DNA of 64,000 nucleotides, taken from contig JBCDIT010000006.1 in the NCBI GenBank assembly GCA_038748775.1, positions 1 through 64,000 of the forward strand, in the 5' to 3' direction. Of the stretch, positions 43,958-52,831 are shown in pieces. The translations under genes were made by a program, and so were the position numbers. This stretch comes from DAIQNV01 sp038748775. GTDB taxonomy: Bacteria > Planctomycetota > Phycisphaerae > Phycisphaerales > UBA1924. The notes under the pieces are model-generated. The model saw only the letters and a list, made by a program, of their open reading frames with translations, was not told the DNA's origin and searched no databases. The first letter of the stretch is position 1. Each line of letters begins with the position of its first letter.

Positions 43958-45520
43958 ATGAAATGTCTAGTCAGCGTGCTGGCGGCCGTTCTGCTCGCTT
44001 CGAGCGGCTTCGGGCAAGATAAACCCAACATCCTCGTGATTTGGGGCGACGATATCGGGTACTGGAACATCAGCCACAACTCGCGAGGCATGATGGGCTA
44101 TTCGACACCGAACATCGATCGGGTCGCTCGTGAAGGAATGAGCTTTACCGACTACTACGCCGAGCAGTCGTGCACCGCCGGGCGTTCAAGCTTCATCATG
44201 GGGCAGAGCGTCTTTCGCACCGGGCTCTCGAAGGTCGGACTCCCGGGCGCCAAGGAGGGCATGAACGAGGCCGACCCGACGATCGCGACCATCCTGAAGG
44301 ACCAGGGCTACGCGACGGGGCAGTTCGGGAAGAACCACCTGGGCGACCGGGACGAGCACCTCCCGACGAACCATGGCTTCGACGTCTTCTTCGGAAACCT
44401 TTATCACCTCAACGCTGAAGAAGAACCCGAGCACGAGGACTACCCGGGTGACATGGTCCTGCGCGACGGGCGGACGTTCCGCGAAACGTACGGCCCGCGC
44501 GGCGTGATCCGCTCGGAAGCGACGGGTCGAGGCCGGCAGCGCGTCGAGGACACCGGGCCCTTGACCAAGAAGCGAATGGAGACGGTTGACGACGAAACCG
44601 CAGAGGCGGCTATCGAGTGGATCCGCGAGCAGCACGCGGCGGGCAATACCTGGTTCTGTTGGTGGAACGGAACGCGGATGCACTTCCGCACTCATGTCAA
44701 GGACGAGCACCGGGGCATCTCAGGCCAAGACGAGTATTCGGACGGCATGGTCGAGCACGACATGCACGTCGGGATGTTCCTCGACTTGCTCGATGAACTG
44801 GACATCGTCGATGACACGATCGTCATGTATTCGACGGACAATGGTCCGCACATGAACACGTGGCCCGACGCCGCGATGACCCCGTTCCGAGGCGAGAAGA
44901 ACACGAACTGGGAGGGCGGCTGGCGCGTCCCGGCCTTCGTTCGTTGGCCCGGCAAAATCGAGCCCGGGTCGGTGACGAACGAACTCGTGCACCACATGGA
45001 CTGGTTGCCGACCTTCGCCGCCGCCGCCGGAGCCCCGAACATCACCGAGGATCTGCTCGACGGGTACCGTTCATCGGCGAGTGGGCGCCGCTACCGAGTG
45101 CATCTCGACGGGTACAACATCATGCCCCTCCTGCTCGGGGTTGCCGATGAATCCCCGCGCAAGGAGATCTTCTACTTCTCTGATGACGGAGATCTCACCG
45201 CGTTGCGGTATGACGACTGGAAACTGATTTTCCTTGAGCAGAAGGTCGAAACGACTCTTGAGGCCTGGGCGAATCCCTTCACCCCGCTCCGTGTCCCCCT
45301 CATCTTCCACCTGCGCCGCGACCCCTTCGAGCGCGCGCAGCTCACCTCGAACACGTACTACGATTGGGTCATCGACCGCGTGTATCTGCTCGTTCCGGCG
45401 CAGCAGTACGTTGCGAGATTCCTGGCGACGTTCCAGGAGTACCCGCCGCGGCAGAAGGCGGCGAGTTTCTCGCTCGACCAGGTCATGGAAACCCTCGAGA
45501 ACGCGGGGGGCAGCAAGTAA
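43958..45520 (+). CDS. arylsulfatase-type sulfatase, exported
   Basis: 520 residues. Signal peptide ('CLVSVLAAVLLASSGFGQ'). Metal ligands in 'NILVIWGDDIGYW'. The formylglycine site is 'SCTAGRSS' with Cys72 in a C-x-A-x-R context, so it needs conversion by an FGE. Other sulfatase elements are 'GQFGKNHLGD', 'STDNGPHMNTWPDAA' and 'GEKNTNWEGGWRVP' (Lys). It hydrolyses a sulfate ester of unknown nature, perhaps algal polysaccharide given the inferred marine lineage. The FGE gene begins 9 bp downstream, which supports co-expression of enzyme and maturase. Confidence 0.9.
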   Translation: MKCLVSVLAAVLLASSGFGQDKPNILVIWGDDIGYWNISHNSRGMMGYSTPNIDRVAREGMSFTDYYAEQSCTAGRSSFIMGQSVFRTGLSKVGLPGAKEGMNEADPTIATILKDQGYATGQFGKNHLGDRDEHLPTNHGFDVFFGNLYHLNAEEEPEHEDYPGDMVLRDGRTFRETYGPRGVIRSEATGRGRQRVEDTGPLTKKRMETVDDETAEAAIEWIREQHAAGNTWFCWWNGTRMHFRTHVKDEHRGISGQDEYSDGMVEHDMHVGMFLDLLDELDIVDDTIVMYSTDNGPHMNTWPDAAMTPFRGEKNTNWEGGWRVPAFVRWPGKIEPGSVTNELVHHMDWLPTFAAAAGAPNITEDLLDGYRSSASGRRYRVHLDGYNIMPLLLGVADESPRKEIFYFSDDGDLTALRYDDWKLIFLEQKVETTLEAWANPFTPLRVPLIFHLRRDPFERAQLTSNTYYDWVIDRVYLLVPAQQYVARFLATFQEYPPRQKAASFSLDQVMETLENAGGSK

Positions 45521-45529
45521 GGACCAGCA

Positions 45530-46681
45530 GTGGCGAAAGCCGCAATCATCATCGCAATCGTGACCGCCGCGGGGGCCGGTGCCCTCGCGGCGGTGTTTTT
45601 CGGCGCGAACCAGACGCAAGCTCACATCGATCCGCCCGACGCTGAACGCCCATCTTCGGGGGCGCCTTCTGATGCGGTGGCCCTCGCTGAAGAGACGCCC
45701 GCTTCTGATGCCCCTGGGGCACCGACGCCTGACGACATGGCCTGGATCCCGTCCGGCGAGTTCACGATGGGTTGGAACGGGACCGACGGGCGTCCAGACG
45801 AGCGCCCGGCTCACCGGGTCCGCGTCAGTGGTTTCTGGATCGATGCGACCGAAGTGACCAACGCCCAGTTCAAGGCGTTTGTCGAGGCTACAGGGTACGT
45901 CACGCTCGCCGAGAAGCCCGTCGACTGGGAACTCCTCAAGACCCAGGTTCCTCCCGGAACGCCCAAGCCACCAAAGGAGGCATTAGCACCTGGGAGCCTG
46001 GTGTTCACGCCTCCCTCGTACCACGCCTCGCATCACACCGAATGGTGGACCTGGGTGCGAGGGGCGAACTGGCGTGCCCCAGAGGGTCCCGGGAGCTCGA
46101 TCGATGATCGGATGGATCACCCGGTCGTGCACGTCGCGTGGGACGACGCGAACGCATATGCCGCGTGGGCGGGCAAGAGGCTCCCGACCGAGGCGGAATG
46201 GGAACGAGCGGCGCGATTCGGAAACGACCAAGGGCGGTTTATCTGGAGCGGGACGGAACTCGAACCCGGGGGCGAGCATCGGGCCAACGTTTGGCAGGGC
46301 TCGTTCCCGGAAACGAATTCGAAAGCCGACGGCTTTGCTCGAACGGCTCCGGTCCGAAGCTACCCGCCAACACCTTCGGGGCTGTACGACATGGCTGGAA
46401 ATGTCTGGGAATGGACCTCCGACCGATACCGCGAGGACCACTACCGCACCCGCGTTGCGGAAGCGGGGGATGCGCCGATCGAGAATCCGACGGGGCCACC
46501 CGACACGCTGGATTACCGAAACCCCTACGCCGCGGATTCGCGCGTTCAAAAGGGCGGCTCGTTTCTTTGCCACGCGAGCTACTGCTCGAGCTATCGCCCG
46601 TCGGCACGAATGGCAACAACGCCCGACAGCGCGCTGTGCCACCTGGGCTTTCGGTGCGTGAAAGACGCCCCAGGGCCTTAA
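45530..46681 (+). CDS. formylglycine-generating enzyme (SUMF1 family), membrane-anchored or exported
   Basis: 383 residues from GTG 45530. An N-terminal hydrophobic segment ('AAIIIAIVTAAGAGALAAVFFG') is followed by a Pro/Ala linker and an FGE-sulfatase domain: 'MAWIPSGEFTMGWNG', 'VSGFWIDATEVTNAQF', 'PVVHVAWDDANAYAAWAGKRLPTEAEWERAAR', 'NVWEWTSDRY', and 'GGSFLCHASYCSSYRPSAR' with the copper-binding/redox Cys347 and Cys352. Both Cys mark a true FGE rather than a SUMF1-like domain of other function. It converts the sulfatase Cys to formylglycine. Its apparent export implies maturation outside the cytoplasm, which is unusual and inferred. Confidence 0.88.
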   Translation: MAKAAIIIAIVTAAGAGALAAVFFGANQTQAHIDPPDAERPSSGAPSDAVALAEETPASDAPGAPTPDDMAWIPSGEFTMGWNGTDGRPDERPAHRVRVSGFWIDATEVTNAQFKAFVEATGYVTLAEKPVDWELLKTQVPPGTPKPPKEALAPGSLVFTPPSYHASHHTEWWTWVRGANWRAPEGPGSSIDDRMDHPVVHVAWDDANAYAAWAGKRLPTEAEWERAARFGNDQGRFIWSGTELEPGGEHRANVWQGSFPETNSKADGFARTAPVRSYPPTPSGLYDMAGNVWEWTSDRYREDHYRTRVAEAGDAPIENPTGPPDTLDYRNPYAADSRVQKGGSFLCHASYCSSYRPSARMATTPDSALCHLGFRCVKDAPGP

Positions 46682-47823
46682 GGCTTTTTGTAGAACTGCA
46701 GGCTGGTGACCTCGGCCGACGCTTCGGTCTTGCCGAGGTTGATCGAGAGCTGCGTGCCACCGCTCGCGAATGACGAGTCAACCATCGCCATCGCGATCGA
46801 GCACTCAAGCGTGGGGCCAACGCATCCCGAAGTGACTTCGCCAACCGCGCGACCATCCGCGACAACCGGCATGCCTTGTCGCGCGGTCCGTCGCCCTTCG
46901 AGCTTCAGGCCGACGAGCTTCCGGGCCGGGCCGCCGCCGTCGCGTTCCCGGAGCAGGGCTTCCTGCCCGATGAACATCTCCCCGTCTTCACCTTCTGACT
47001 TGTCGAGGTTCATCGCAAAGTCGAGCCCTGACGACAACGCCGACCAATCGTCTCTGAGCTCGTGGCCATAGAGGGGCATTCCCGCTTCGAGGCGGAGCGT
47101 GTCGCGGGCGCCCAAGCCGATGGGCTTGACCACCGCGTTCGGGTCATCGGGGTCGACTTCCTTCATGAGGAGCTTCATGACCATCGGGACAGCCGAGTTC
47201 GGCAAAATGACCTCGACCCCGTCTTCCCCGGTGTATCCGGTCCGCGAGACCACGAGCTTTGCGACCAGTAGATTCTTGACCGTGAACCGGTAGCGCTTGA
47301 GCGTGGGAACTTCCGAGGAAACCCTGGAGATCAAATCCATGACCTTGGGTCCTTGAACCGCCACCATCGCGGTTTTCATCGTCCGGTCGTCGAGCTTGGC
47401 CTTGAAAGCGCGGTCGTCGATGATGCCCTGGAGATGGGCGACCACGCGCTCGCGGTTGGCCGCGTTGCACACAACGGTGAACTCGTCGTCGTCGTGCTTC
47501 ATCACGATGACGTCGTCGATGACACCCCCGTTCTCGTTGGTGACGAGCGTGTACCGGCACTGACCTTCTTGCATCGGCCTGATCCGGCGTGTGCACGCCC
47601 GCTCGAGAGTTCGACGAGCGTGCAGACCCTTGAGATGCAGGCGGCCCATGTGCGAGACGTCGAAGATACCGCCCGAAGCTCGCACCTGTCGGTGCTCCTC
47701 AGCGATGCCGGCGAACTTGATCGGCATTGACCAGCCGGCGTACTCGACCATCTGGCCGCTTTGCTGCGTATGGAATCCGTTGAGAGCGGTGGTCTTGAGA
47801 TCAGTCGTCTTTGAATCGGTCAT
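46678..47823 (-). CDS. gcvT: aminomethyltransferase (glycine cleavage T protein)
   Basis: 381 residues. Transfers the aminomethyl carbon of glycine to tetrahydrofolate in the glycine cleavage system. Signatures: 'MVEYAGWSMPIKFAGIAEEHRQVRASGGIFDVSHMG', 'TLVTNENGGVIDDVIVMK', 'VVCNAANRERVVAHL', 'SRTGYTGEDGVEV' and 'DTLRLEAGMPLYGHEL'. It overlaps panC upstream by 4 bp (ATGA), so the two are co-translated; both draw on one-carbon metabolism. It overlaps the convergent FGE gene by 4 bp at its 3' end. gcvH and gcvP are not in the window. Confidence 0.95.
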   Translation of the reverse strand: MTDSKTTDLKTTALNGFHTQQSGQMVEYAGWSMPIKFAGIAEEHRQVRASGGIFDVSHMGRLHLKGLHARRTLERACTRRIRPMQEGQCRYTLVTNENGGVIDDVIVMKHDDDEFTVVCNAANRERVVAHLQGIIDDRAFKAKLDDRTMKTAMVAVQGPKVMDLISRVSSEVPTLKRYRFTVKNLLVAKLVVSRTGYTGEDGVEVILPNSAVPMVMKLLMKEVDPDDPNAVVKPIGLGARDTLRLEAGMPLYGHELRDDWSALSSGLDFAMNLDKSEGEDGEMFIGQEALLRERDGGGPARKLVGLKLEGRRTARQGMPVVADGRAVGEVTSGCVGPTLECSIAMAMVDSSFASGGTQLSINLGKTEASAEVTSLQFYKKP

Positions 47824-48653
47824 GGTCGGAGGGTAGCGGCGGGCCAGGCCGCGTTGTCGAGCAGACGGGTCTTCCCTGCCCGGACCGCGACCAGCGCTCG
47901 GGAAGGCTGGCTCGGGCGGGGCGTGAGCAGAGTCGACGCATCCCGGACAGCGGCGTACTCCACTTCAAGTCCGGCCGACGCCAGCGCGTCTTGCAGGGCG
48001 CGCTCCGCGTCCGATGGGTCAGAGAGCCCGCCCGCCCGCACCAGGGCGTCAGGAATCGCCGACGCAGCCCGACGCTCGTCCGCGGACAAAAAGACGTTCC
48101 TCGACGCCATCGCGAGTCCGTCTGAGGCCCGAACAGTTGGGGCTGAGAGGATCTCGACTGGATTGGACTCCGCCGCCACCATCGCCCGGACGACCTGGAG
48201 CTGCTGCCAGTCCTTTTCCCCAAAGACGGCGACCTTCGGGTTCGTCAACTGGAACAGACGCCGCACTACCTGTACCACGCCCGCGAAGTGACCCGGGCGG
48301 AAGCGATCCTCAAGTCCCGGCTCGGTTGCGACAGGTGGGAGTTCACCCACGCCGACGGCCGCATCAGGTGGGTACACGGATTCGACCGTCGGCGTCCAGA
48401 CCCAGGTCGCACCGGCGTCGAGGGCGAGTTGTGCGTCGCGGCGCGTGTCCCGGGGGTACCGCTCGAAATCCGAGGGGTCGTTGAACTGCGTTGGGTTCAC
48501 AAAAATGGAAACCACCACGCCGCCGAGCCCTACGTCTTGAGCGTGCCGCACGGCCCCACGGACCAATTCGAGGTGCCCTTCATGGAGGGCGCCCATCGTG
48601 GGAACCAGGGCATGGGCGGTCTTCGAGAACAGAGAGGCATCGCCTGTCAGCAC
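47820..48653 (-). CDS. panC: pantothenate synthetase
   Basis: 277 residues. Ligates pantoate and beta-alanine with ATP to pantothenate (coenzyme A pathway). Motifs: 'VPTMGALHEGHLELVRGA' (nucleotidyl-transferase HxGH), 'VVSIFVNPTQFNDPSDFERYPR', 'RPGHFAGVVQVVRRLFQLTNP', 'AVFGEKDWQQLQVVRAMV' and 'SDGLAMASRNVFLS' (KMSKS-like). It is divergent from the Nudix gene (38 bp), and its stop codon overlaps the gcvT start. Confidence 0.95.
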   Translation of the reverse strand: MLTGDASLFSKTAHALVPTMGALHEGHLELVRGAVRHAQDVGLGGVVVSIFVNPTQFNDPSDFERYPRDTRRDAQLALDAGATWVWTPTVESVYPPDAAVGVGELPPVATEPGLEDRFRPGHFAGVVQVVRRLFQLTNPKVAVFGEKDWQQLQVVRAMVAAESNPVEILSAPTVRASDGLAMASRNVFLSADERRAASAIPDALVRAGGLSDPSDAERALQDALASAGLEVEYAAVRDASTLLTPRPSQPSRALVAVRAGKTRLLDNAAWPAATLRP

Positions 48654-48691
48654 GTGCGCATCGTAGGATCGCTCGCGGTTACGCTACCTGC

Positions 48692-49261
48692 ATGGACGGA
48701 AAGCGGACCGAACTGCGAGACTCGATCGTCGGCGAACGCACGCTCTACGAGGGGCGCGCGTATGACTTTGTCGAGTTGATGCTCCGCCAGCCGGACGGTG
48801 TCGAGCGCCCCCGACCAATCGTGAGGCATCGGGGAGCGGTCGTCATCGTTCCTTTGCTTGAGACGCCTGGTCGGAGTTCGAAAGTCGTCTTCGTGGTCAA
48901 CGACCGTCACGCGATCAACGGCCGGCTCGAAGAACTTCCTGCCGGCGGGATCGATCCCGGCGAGACGGCCGATGAAGCTGCGGCGCGGGAATTGGGGGAA
49001 GAAACCGGATTCGTCGCGTCGGCACTCCATCCGCTTGGAACGTTTTACACCACCCCCGGTATGACCGATGAGGTGATGCACGCCTACGTCGGACTCGGGC
49101 TGACGCCGCGGCCAGAGGGGCAGGATTTGCAGCCGGATGAGAGCTTGTCCGTGAAACAGCGGTCATCTGGCGACGCATTGGAAGCGGTCGCGAACGGGAC
49201 GCTCCGTGACGGAAAGACGATGCTGGCTCTGCTTTTAGCGCAGTCTCGCGGTTACCTTTGA
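48692..49261 (+). CDS. Nudix hydrolase, ADP-ribose pyrophosphatase-like
   Basis: 189 residues with a complete Nudix box 'GGIDPGETADEAAARELGEETGF' (positions near 90-112). The preceding 'VVFVVNDRHAINGRLEELPAG' and the following 'FYTTPGMTDEVMHAYVGLGL' are typical of the NudF/YffH ADP-sugar pyrophosphatase branch. It probably cleaves ADP-ribose or a related nucleoside diphosphate sugar. ATG 48692 lies within the short divergent gap to panC. It begins the long co-directional gene run. Confidence 0.88.
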   Translation: MDGKRTELRDSIVGERTLYEGRAYDFVELMLRQPDGVERPRPIVRHRGAVVIVPLLETPGRSSKVVFVVNDRHAINGRLEELPAGGIDPGETADEAAARELGEETGFVASALHPLGTFYTTPGMTDEVMHAYVGLGLTPRPEGQDLQPDESLSVKQRSSGDALEAVANGTLRDGKTMLALLLAQSRGYL

Positions 49262-49270
49262 GGACCCCTC

Positions 49271-50332
49271 GTGCTCGGATCCGAACGCGAACCTAGATGG
49301 TCTGACGCCGGAGGCGGCGGGGGGCGCGGATTCTGGAGTCGTGTCTTCGGTGGCGGTGAAAACCCGCTGACCTGGGCGATTCCCGTCTATCGCTGGCTCG
49401 GCATCTCCGTCCGTGTGCACGTGTTCTTCATCGTTTTCGTCCTCTTCCGACTCCTCTGGACGCTGAACGCAAGCTCGCTCGGTATCGGATTTATGGCCGC
49501 GATCATGTCGGCCCTCTTTTTGCTTGTTCTGCTCCACGAGTACGGCCACTGCTTTGCGTGCCGCTGGGTTGGCGGAGAGGCCGACGAGGTCATCCTCTGG
49601 CCGCTCGGTGGGCTCGCGATGGTGGTCCCGCCTCACGACTGGCGCAGCCACTTGATCACCACGCTCGGGGGCCCGGCGGTAAATGCCGCTTTGCTCGTCC
49701 CGCTCGCGGGGGTGACCTGGCTGGCGACGGGTGAACTCGGCGCCGTCGTATTCAACCCGTTTGACCCACGAGCGGCGCTCGGGCTCACGTCATCGGAATC
49801 AGGCGGGATCGCGTATTGGGCGACGGTCTTTGTGTGGTCGCTTCACTACGCGAACATCATCCTCCTCGCGATCAACATGCTGATCCCGATGTACCCCATG
49901 GATGCCGGAAGGGTTGTTCACTCGTTTCTATGGCGCTCGCTCGGGTACGCGAAAGCGATGAACATCTCGGTCATCGTCGGGTTCACGACCGCCGGGTTGC
50001 TCGCGGTCGGGGCGTTGGTGGTGAACCAGACCCCGCTGCTTGCGCTGGGGGCCTTCGGCGGGATCGTTTGCTGGCAGGAACGAGCGAAGCTTCGCATGGA
50101 GGGGTCAACGGAGCCTTGGCAGGCCGAATCGGACGGGGACCACGACGCGGCGGCGGAACGAGCGGCGAAGGCTGAAGCCAAGCGCGAGGCGAAGGAACGG
50201 GCCGAGCGGGAGGAAATCGACCGCATCCTGGCCAAGATCAGCGCTGACGGGATGGAGAGCCTGACCTCCAAGGAACGCAAAGCACTCAAGCGGGCCAGTT
50301 CGAGAGAGGACGGGTCCGCCGGCCCTCAGTGA
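49271..50332 (+). CDS. site-2 protease-like M50 membrane metalloprotease
   Basis: 353 residues with about five hydrophobic segments. The zinc site is 'LLHEYGHCFACRWVGG' (His89, Glu90, His93), with the second ligand motif 'MLIPMYPMDAGRVVHSFLW'. After the last membrane segment comes a charged Ala/Glu/Lys helix (about 285-325) and a tail 'DRILAKISADGMESLTSKERKALKRAS' that also closes the rhomboid encoded next. It is predicted to cut substrates within the membrane, possibly in regulated intramembrane proteolysis. It follows the Nudix gene by 9 bp. Confidence 0.85.
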   Translation: MLGSEREPRWSDAGGGGGRGFWSRVFGGGENPLTWAIPVYRWLGISVRVHVFFIVFVLFRLLWTLNASSLGIGFMAAIMSALFLLVLLHEYGHCFACRWVGGEADEVILWPLGGLAMVVPPHDWRSHLITTLGGPAVNAALLVPLAGVTWLATGELGAVVFNPFDPRAALGLTSSESGGIAYWATVFVWSLHYANIILLAINMLIPMYPMDAGRVVHSFLWRSLGYAKAMNISVIVGFTTAGLLAVGALVVNQTPLLALGAFGGIVCWQERAKLRMEGSTEPWQAESDGDHDAAAERAAKAEAKREAKERAEREEIDRILAKISADGMESLTSKERKALKRASSREDGSAGPQ

Positions 50333-50394
50333 GAGCCAGAGTTGAGCGGTGTACCATCGGCGGTCGGCGGTCTGAGCAAGGAAACGTTCGAGCT

Positions 50395-51498
50395 ATGGGT
50401 ATATACGACCGGGATTACGCGAGGGCCGACCGTCAGGGGTCGTCGAGCCCGTTCGGGGCGTATGGCCCCCGTCCGACCTCCTGGGGCACACCCGGAGGCA
50501 CAGTCGGGCGGCTCCGATTTCTGAGTGTGAACACGTGGATCATCGTGATCAACGTGGTCGTGTTCTTGCTCGCGGGGACGACCGGCCGTGTCGGCGTCCC
50601 GGTCCTTATGGATCGGGAATTCACGGTTCCCGCCGACCAGATCGGGTCGAACCCGATCGTGGTAAGGCCAGAGGACGAGCGTGTCCCGCCGGCTGGGAAC
50701 GTGCTTTCGAGACCGATGATCGATCCGTCGACCTCGCGTGAGGTCGGTGTCGCGTACTACCGAACGATGGACCCGTTCAACGCGTGGGGCCATTTCTCGA
50801 CCGCGACCGGGTTCTTCAAGCTCGAGGTCTGGCGTCTCGTCACGTTCCAGTTTCTTCACGCCGGGGTCTTGCACCTGGGGTTCAACATGCTGGGGCTGTA
50901 CTTCTTCGGTCCGCTTGTTGAGCAGTACCTCGGTCGGAAGCGGTTCGCCGCGTTCTATCTGATGTGCGGGATCGGCGGGGGACTTGCCTACTTGGTGCTC
51001 AATCTCGTCGGTGTCTTGGGCATCCAACTCCCCGGCGCTCTCGCGGTGAGCACGCTCACCCCGCTGGTTGGTGCCAGCGCCGGGGTGTTCGGCGTGATCA
51101 TGGCGTGCGCGTTTATCGCGCCAAAGATCGTTGTGCAGTTGCTCTTTCCGCCGATCCCGATGCAGATGCGCACCATGGCGTACATCTTCGTCGGGCTCGC
51201 TGCTCTCAACCTTTTCTTCTTCCAAGGGGCCAACCAAGGGGGTGACGCGGCTCACCTCGGTGGAGCCGTTGCCGGGTACTTCTTCATCCGGAGGCCTCAC
51301 CTGCTGAGAGACTTCTTCGACGTGCTCGGACCGAAGAAAGGCGGCAAAGGCAAGGCCAAGCCGCCCCGAGGGATGACCGCCAAGCAAGAGGCTGAGGTTG
51401 ATGCCGTGCTCGACAAGGTTCGCGCCGAGGGCATCAACTCGCTGGACGAAAGCGAGAAACGGCTGCTTCAGCAGGCGACGGAGGAGCGAGGGGGGTGA
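50395..51498 (+). CDS. rhomboid family intramembrane serine protease
   Basis: 367 residues. Six or more membrane segments carry 'LVTFQFLHAGVLHLGFNMLGLYFFGPLVEQYLG', the nucleophile 'LVGASAGVFGVIMA' (GxSx) and the catalytic His in 'DAAHLGGAVAGYFF'. About 70 residues are inserted between the first helix and the core. The cytoplasmic tail 'DAVLDKVRAEGINSLDESEKRLLQQAT' is the DUF6576-like tail of bacterial rhomboids and is shared with the M50 protease just upstream. ATG 50395 is chosen because it fits rhomboid N-termini. It overlaps tgt by 4 bp. Confidence 0.88.
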   Translation: MGIYDRDYARADRQGSSSPFGAYGPRPTSWGTPGGTVGRLRFLSVNTWIIVINVVVFLLAGTTGRVGVPVLMDREFTVPADQIGSNPIVVRPEDERVPPAGNVLSRPMIDPSTSREVGVAYYRTMDPFNAWGHFSTATGFFKLEVWRLVTFQFLHAGVLHLGFNMLGLYFFGPLVEQYLGRKRFAAFYLMCGIGGGLAYLVLNLVGVLGIQLPGALAVSTLTPLVGASAGVFGVIMACAFIAPKIVVQLLFPPIPMQMRTMAYIFVGLAALNLFFFQGANQGGDAAHLGGAVAGYFFIRRPHLLRDFFDVLGPKKGGKGKAKPPRGMTAKQEAEVDAVLDKVRAEGINSLDESEKRLLQQATEERGG

Positions 51499-52811
51499 GC
51501 CTCGCCTTCGCGGTCACAGCCCAGAGTTCGGTGTGCGGGGCCCGTTGCGGCGTCGTCGAAACCGCGCACGGCTCCTTCGAGACGCCGGCGTTCATGCCCG
51601 TCGGGACCAAGGGGACGGTAAAGGGCATCGTGCCCCAACTCGTCGCCCAAACCGGCGCCCAGATCGTCTTGAACAACACGTACCACCTGCTTCTCCGCCC
51701 TGGCCCTGAAAGGGTCGCGGCTTTGGGCGGCGTGCACAAGTTCATGGGTTGGGGGGGCCCGATCCTCACGGACTCAGGCGGCTACCAGGCGTACTCGATG
51801 GCGGACATCAACGCCATCGACGACGAGGGTGTGACGTTCAAGAGCATCGTGACCGGGAGTAACATCCGCCTGACGCCAGAGTTCGTGATCGAGGTACAGC
51901 AGCAACTCGGCGCCGACATCATCATGGCATTCGACGACTGCCCGCCGAGCGTCGACCCGGACGCGGCGCCGGTCAACCAGACCCGCATCCGGCAGGCCGC
52001 GATGCGCGACTCGCTGAAGAGAAAGGGCTACGACCACGAGGCGAGACTCGACCTCGCCCTCGCGCGGACAACGGCTTGGCTTCAGAGGTGCATCAAGGCC
52101 CACGGTCCACGCGGGATCGGCGTCGGTTCGGCGGGCCCTCAGTCACTCTTTGGGATCGTTCAAGGCGGAACGGACCTCGATCGTCGGTCCCGGTCCGTTG
52201 AGCAGGTGTGCAACATCGAGTGCCCCGGATACGCGATCGGGGGCGTCGCCGTCGGTGAGCAGGCCGACGACATCGCGCGGGTTGTCCGTCACACGGCTCC
52301 GCTCATGCCGGCGGACAAGCCGAGGTATCTCATGGGCGTGGGGTACGAGCATGATCTCGTCGCGGCGGTCTGCGCAGGCATTGATATGTTCGATTGCGTC
52401 CTGCCAACGCGGAACGGGCGGAACGCGAACGCGTTCGTCCGACTCGATGAAGGCCCCGATCGGGAGCGAGGCCGCGGCCAGATCCGTCTGAGGAACAGCC
52501 GGTACACAGACGACCCCCGCCCGATCGAGGAGGACTGCGACTGCCCGGCATGTTCGGGGTCTGGGGCGGCCTGGCTCGTTCCGGAGGGGGGAGGGGGGTT
52601 CAGCCGGGCCTACTTGAGACATCTTTTCCTTGCCGATGAGATGCTGGGTCCGATCTTGGTCAGCCTCCACAACCTCAGGTACTTCCAGAGATTGATGTTG
52701 GACCTTCGGACGACGATCGCCAACGATGACTGGCTTGGGTTCGCCCGGAGGTGGCCGCGCGCGGCGCGGGGGCTCCCCTCGGGTGTAGCGGCGTTGACAA
52801 GGACGCCGTGA
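51495..52811 (+). CDS. tgt: tRNA-guanine(34) transglycosylase
   Basis: 438 residues. Exchanges guanine for preQ1 at the wobble position of GUN-anticodon tRNAs. Motifs: 'TPAFMPVGTKGTVKG', 'NNTYHLLLRPG', 'LTDSGGYQAYSM' (base-binding Asp), 'DIIMAFDDCPPS', 'FGIVQGG', 'GYAIGGVAVGE', the nucleophile Asp in 'MFDCVLPTRNGRNA' and the Zn site 'CDCPACS' with later 'YLRHLFLADE'. The usual FQVFSL-type stretch reads 'YQAYSM'. GTG start overlapping the rhomboid stop. Upstream of yajC-secDF, the classic tgt-yajC-secD order. Confidence 0.95.
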   Translation: MSLAFAVTAQSSVCGARCGVVETAHGSFETPAFMPVGTKGTVKGIVPQLVAQTGAQIVLNNTYHLLLRPGPERVAALGGVHKFMGWGGPILTDSGGYQAYSMADINAIDDEGVTFKSIVTGSNIRLTPEFVIEVQQQLGADIIMAFDDCPPSVDPDAAPVNQTRIRQAAMRDSLKRKGYDHEARLDLALARTTAWLQRCIKAHGPRGIGVGSAGPQSLFGIVQGGTDLDRRSRSVEQVCNIECPGYAIGGVAVGEQADDIARVVRHTAPLMPADKPRYLMGVGYEHDLVAAVCAGIDMFDCVLPTRNGRNANAFVRLDEGPDRERGRGQIRLRNSRYTDDPRPIEEDCDCPACSGSGAAWLVPEGGGGFSRAYLRHLFLADEMLGPILVSLHNLRYFQRLMLDLRTTIANDDWLGFARRWPRAARGLPSGVAALTRTP

Positions 52812-52831
52812 AGACGCTGGAAGGTCTTTGC

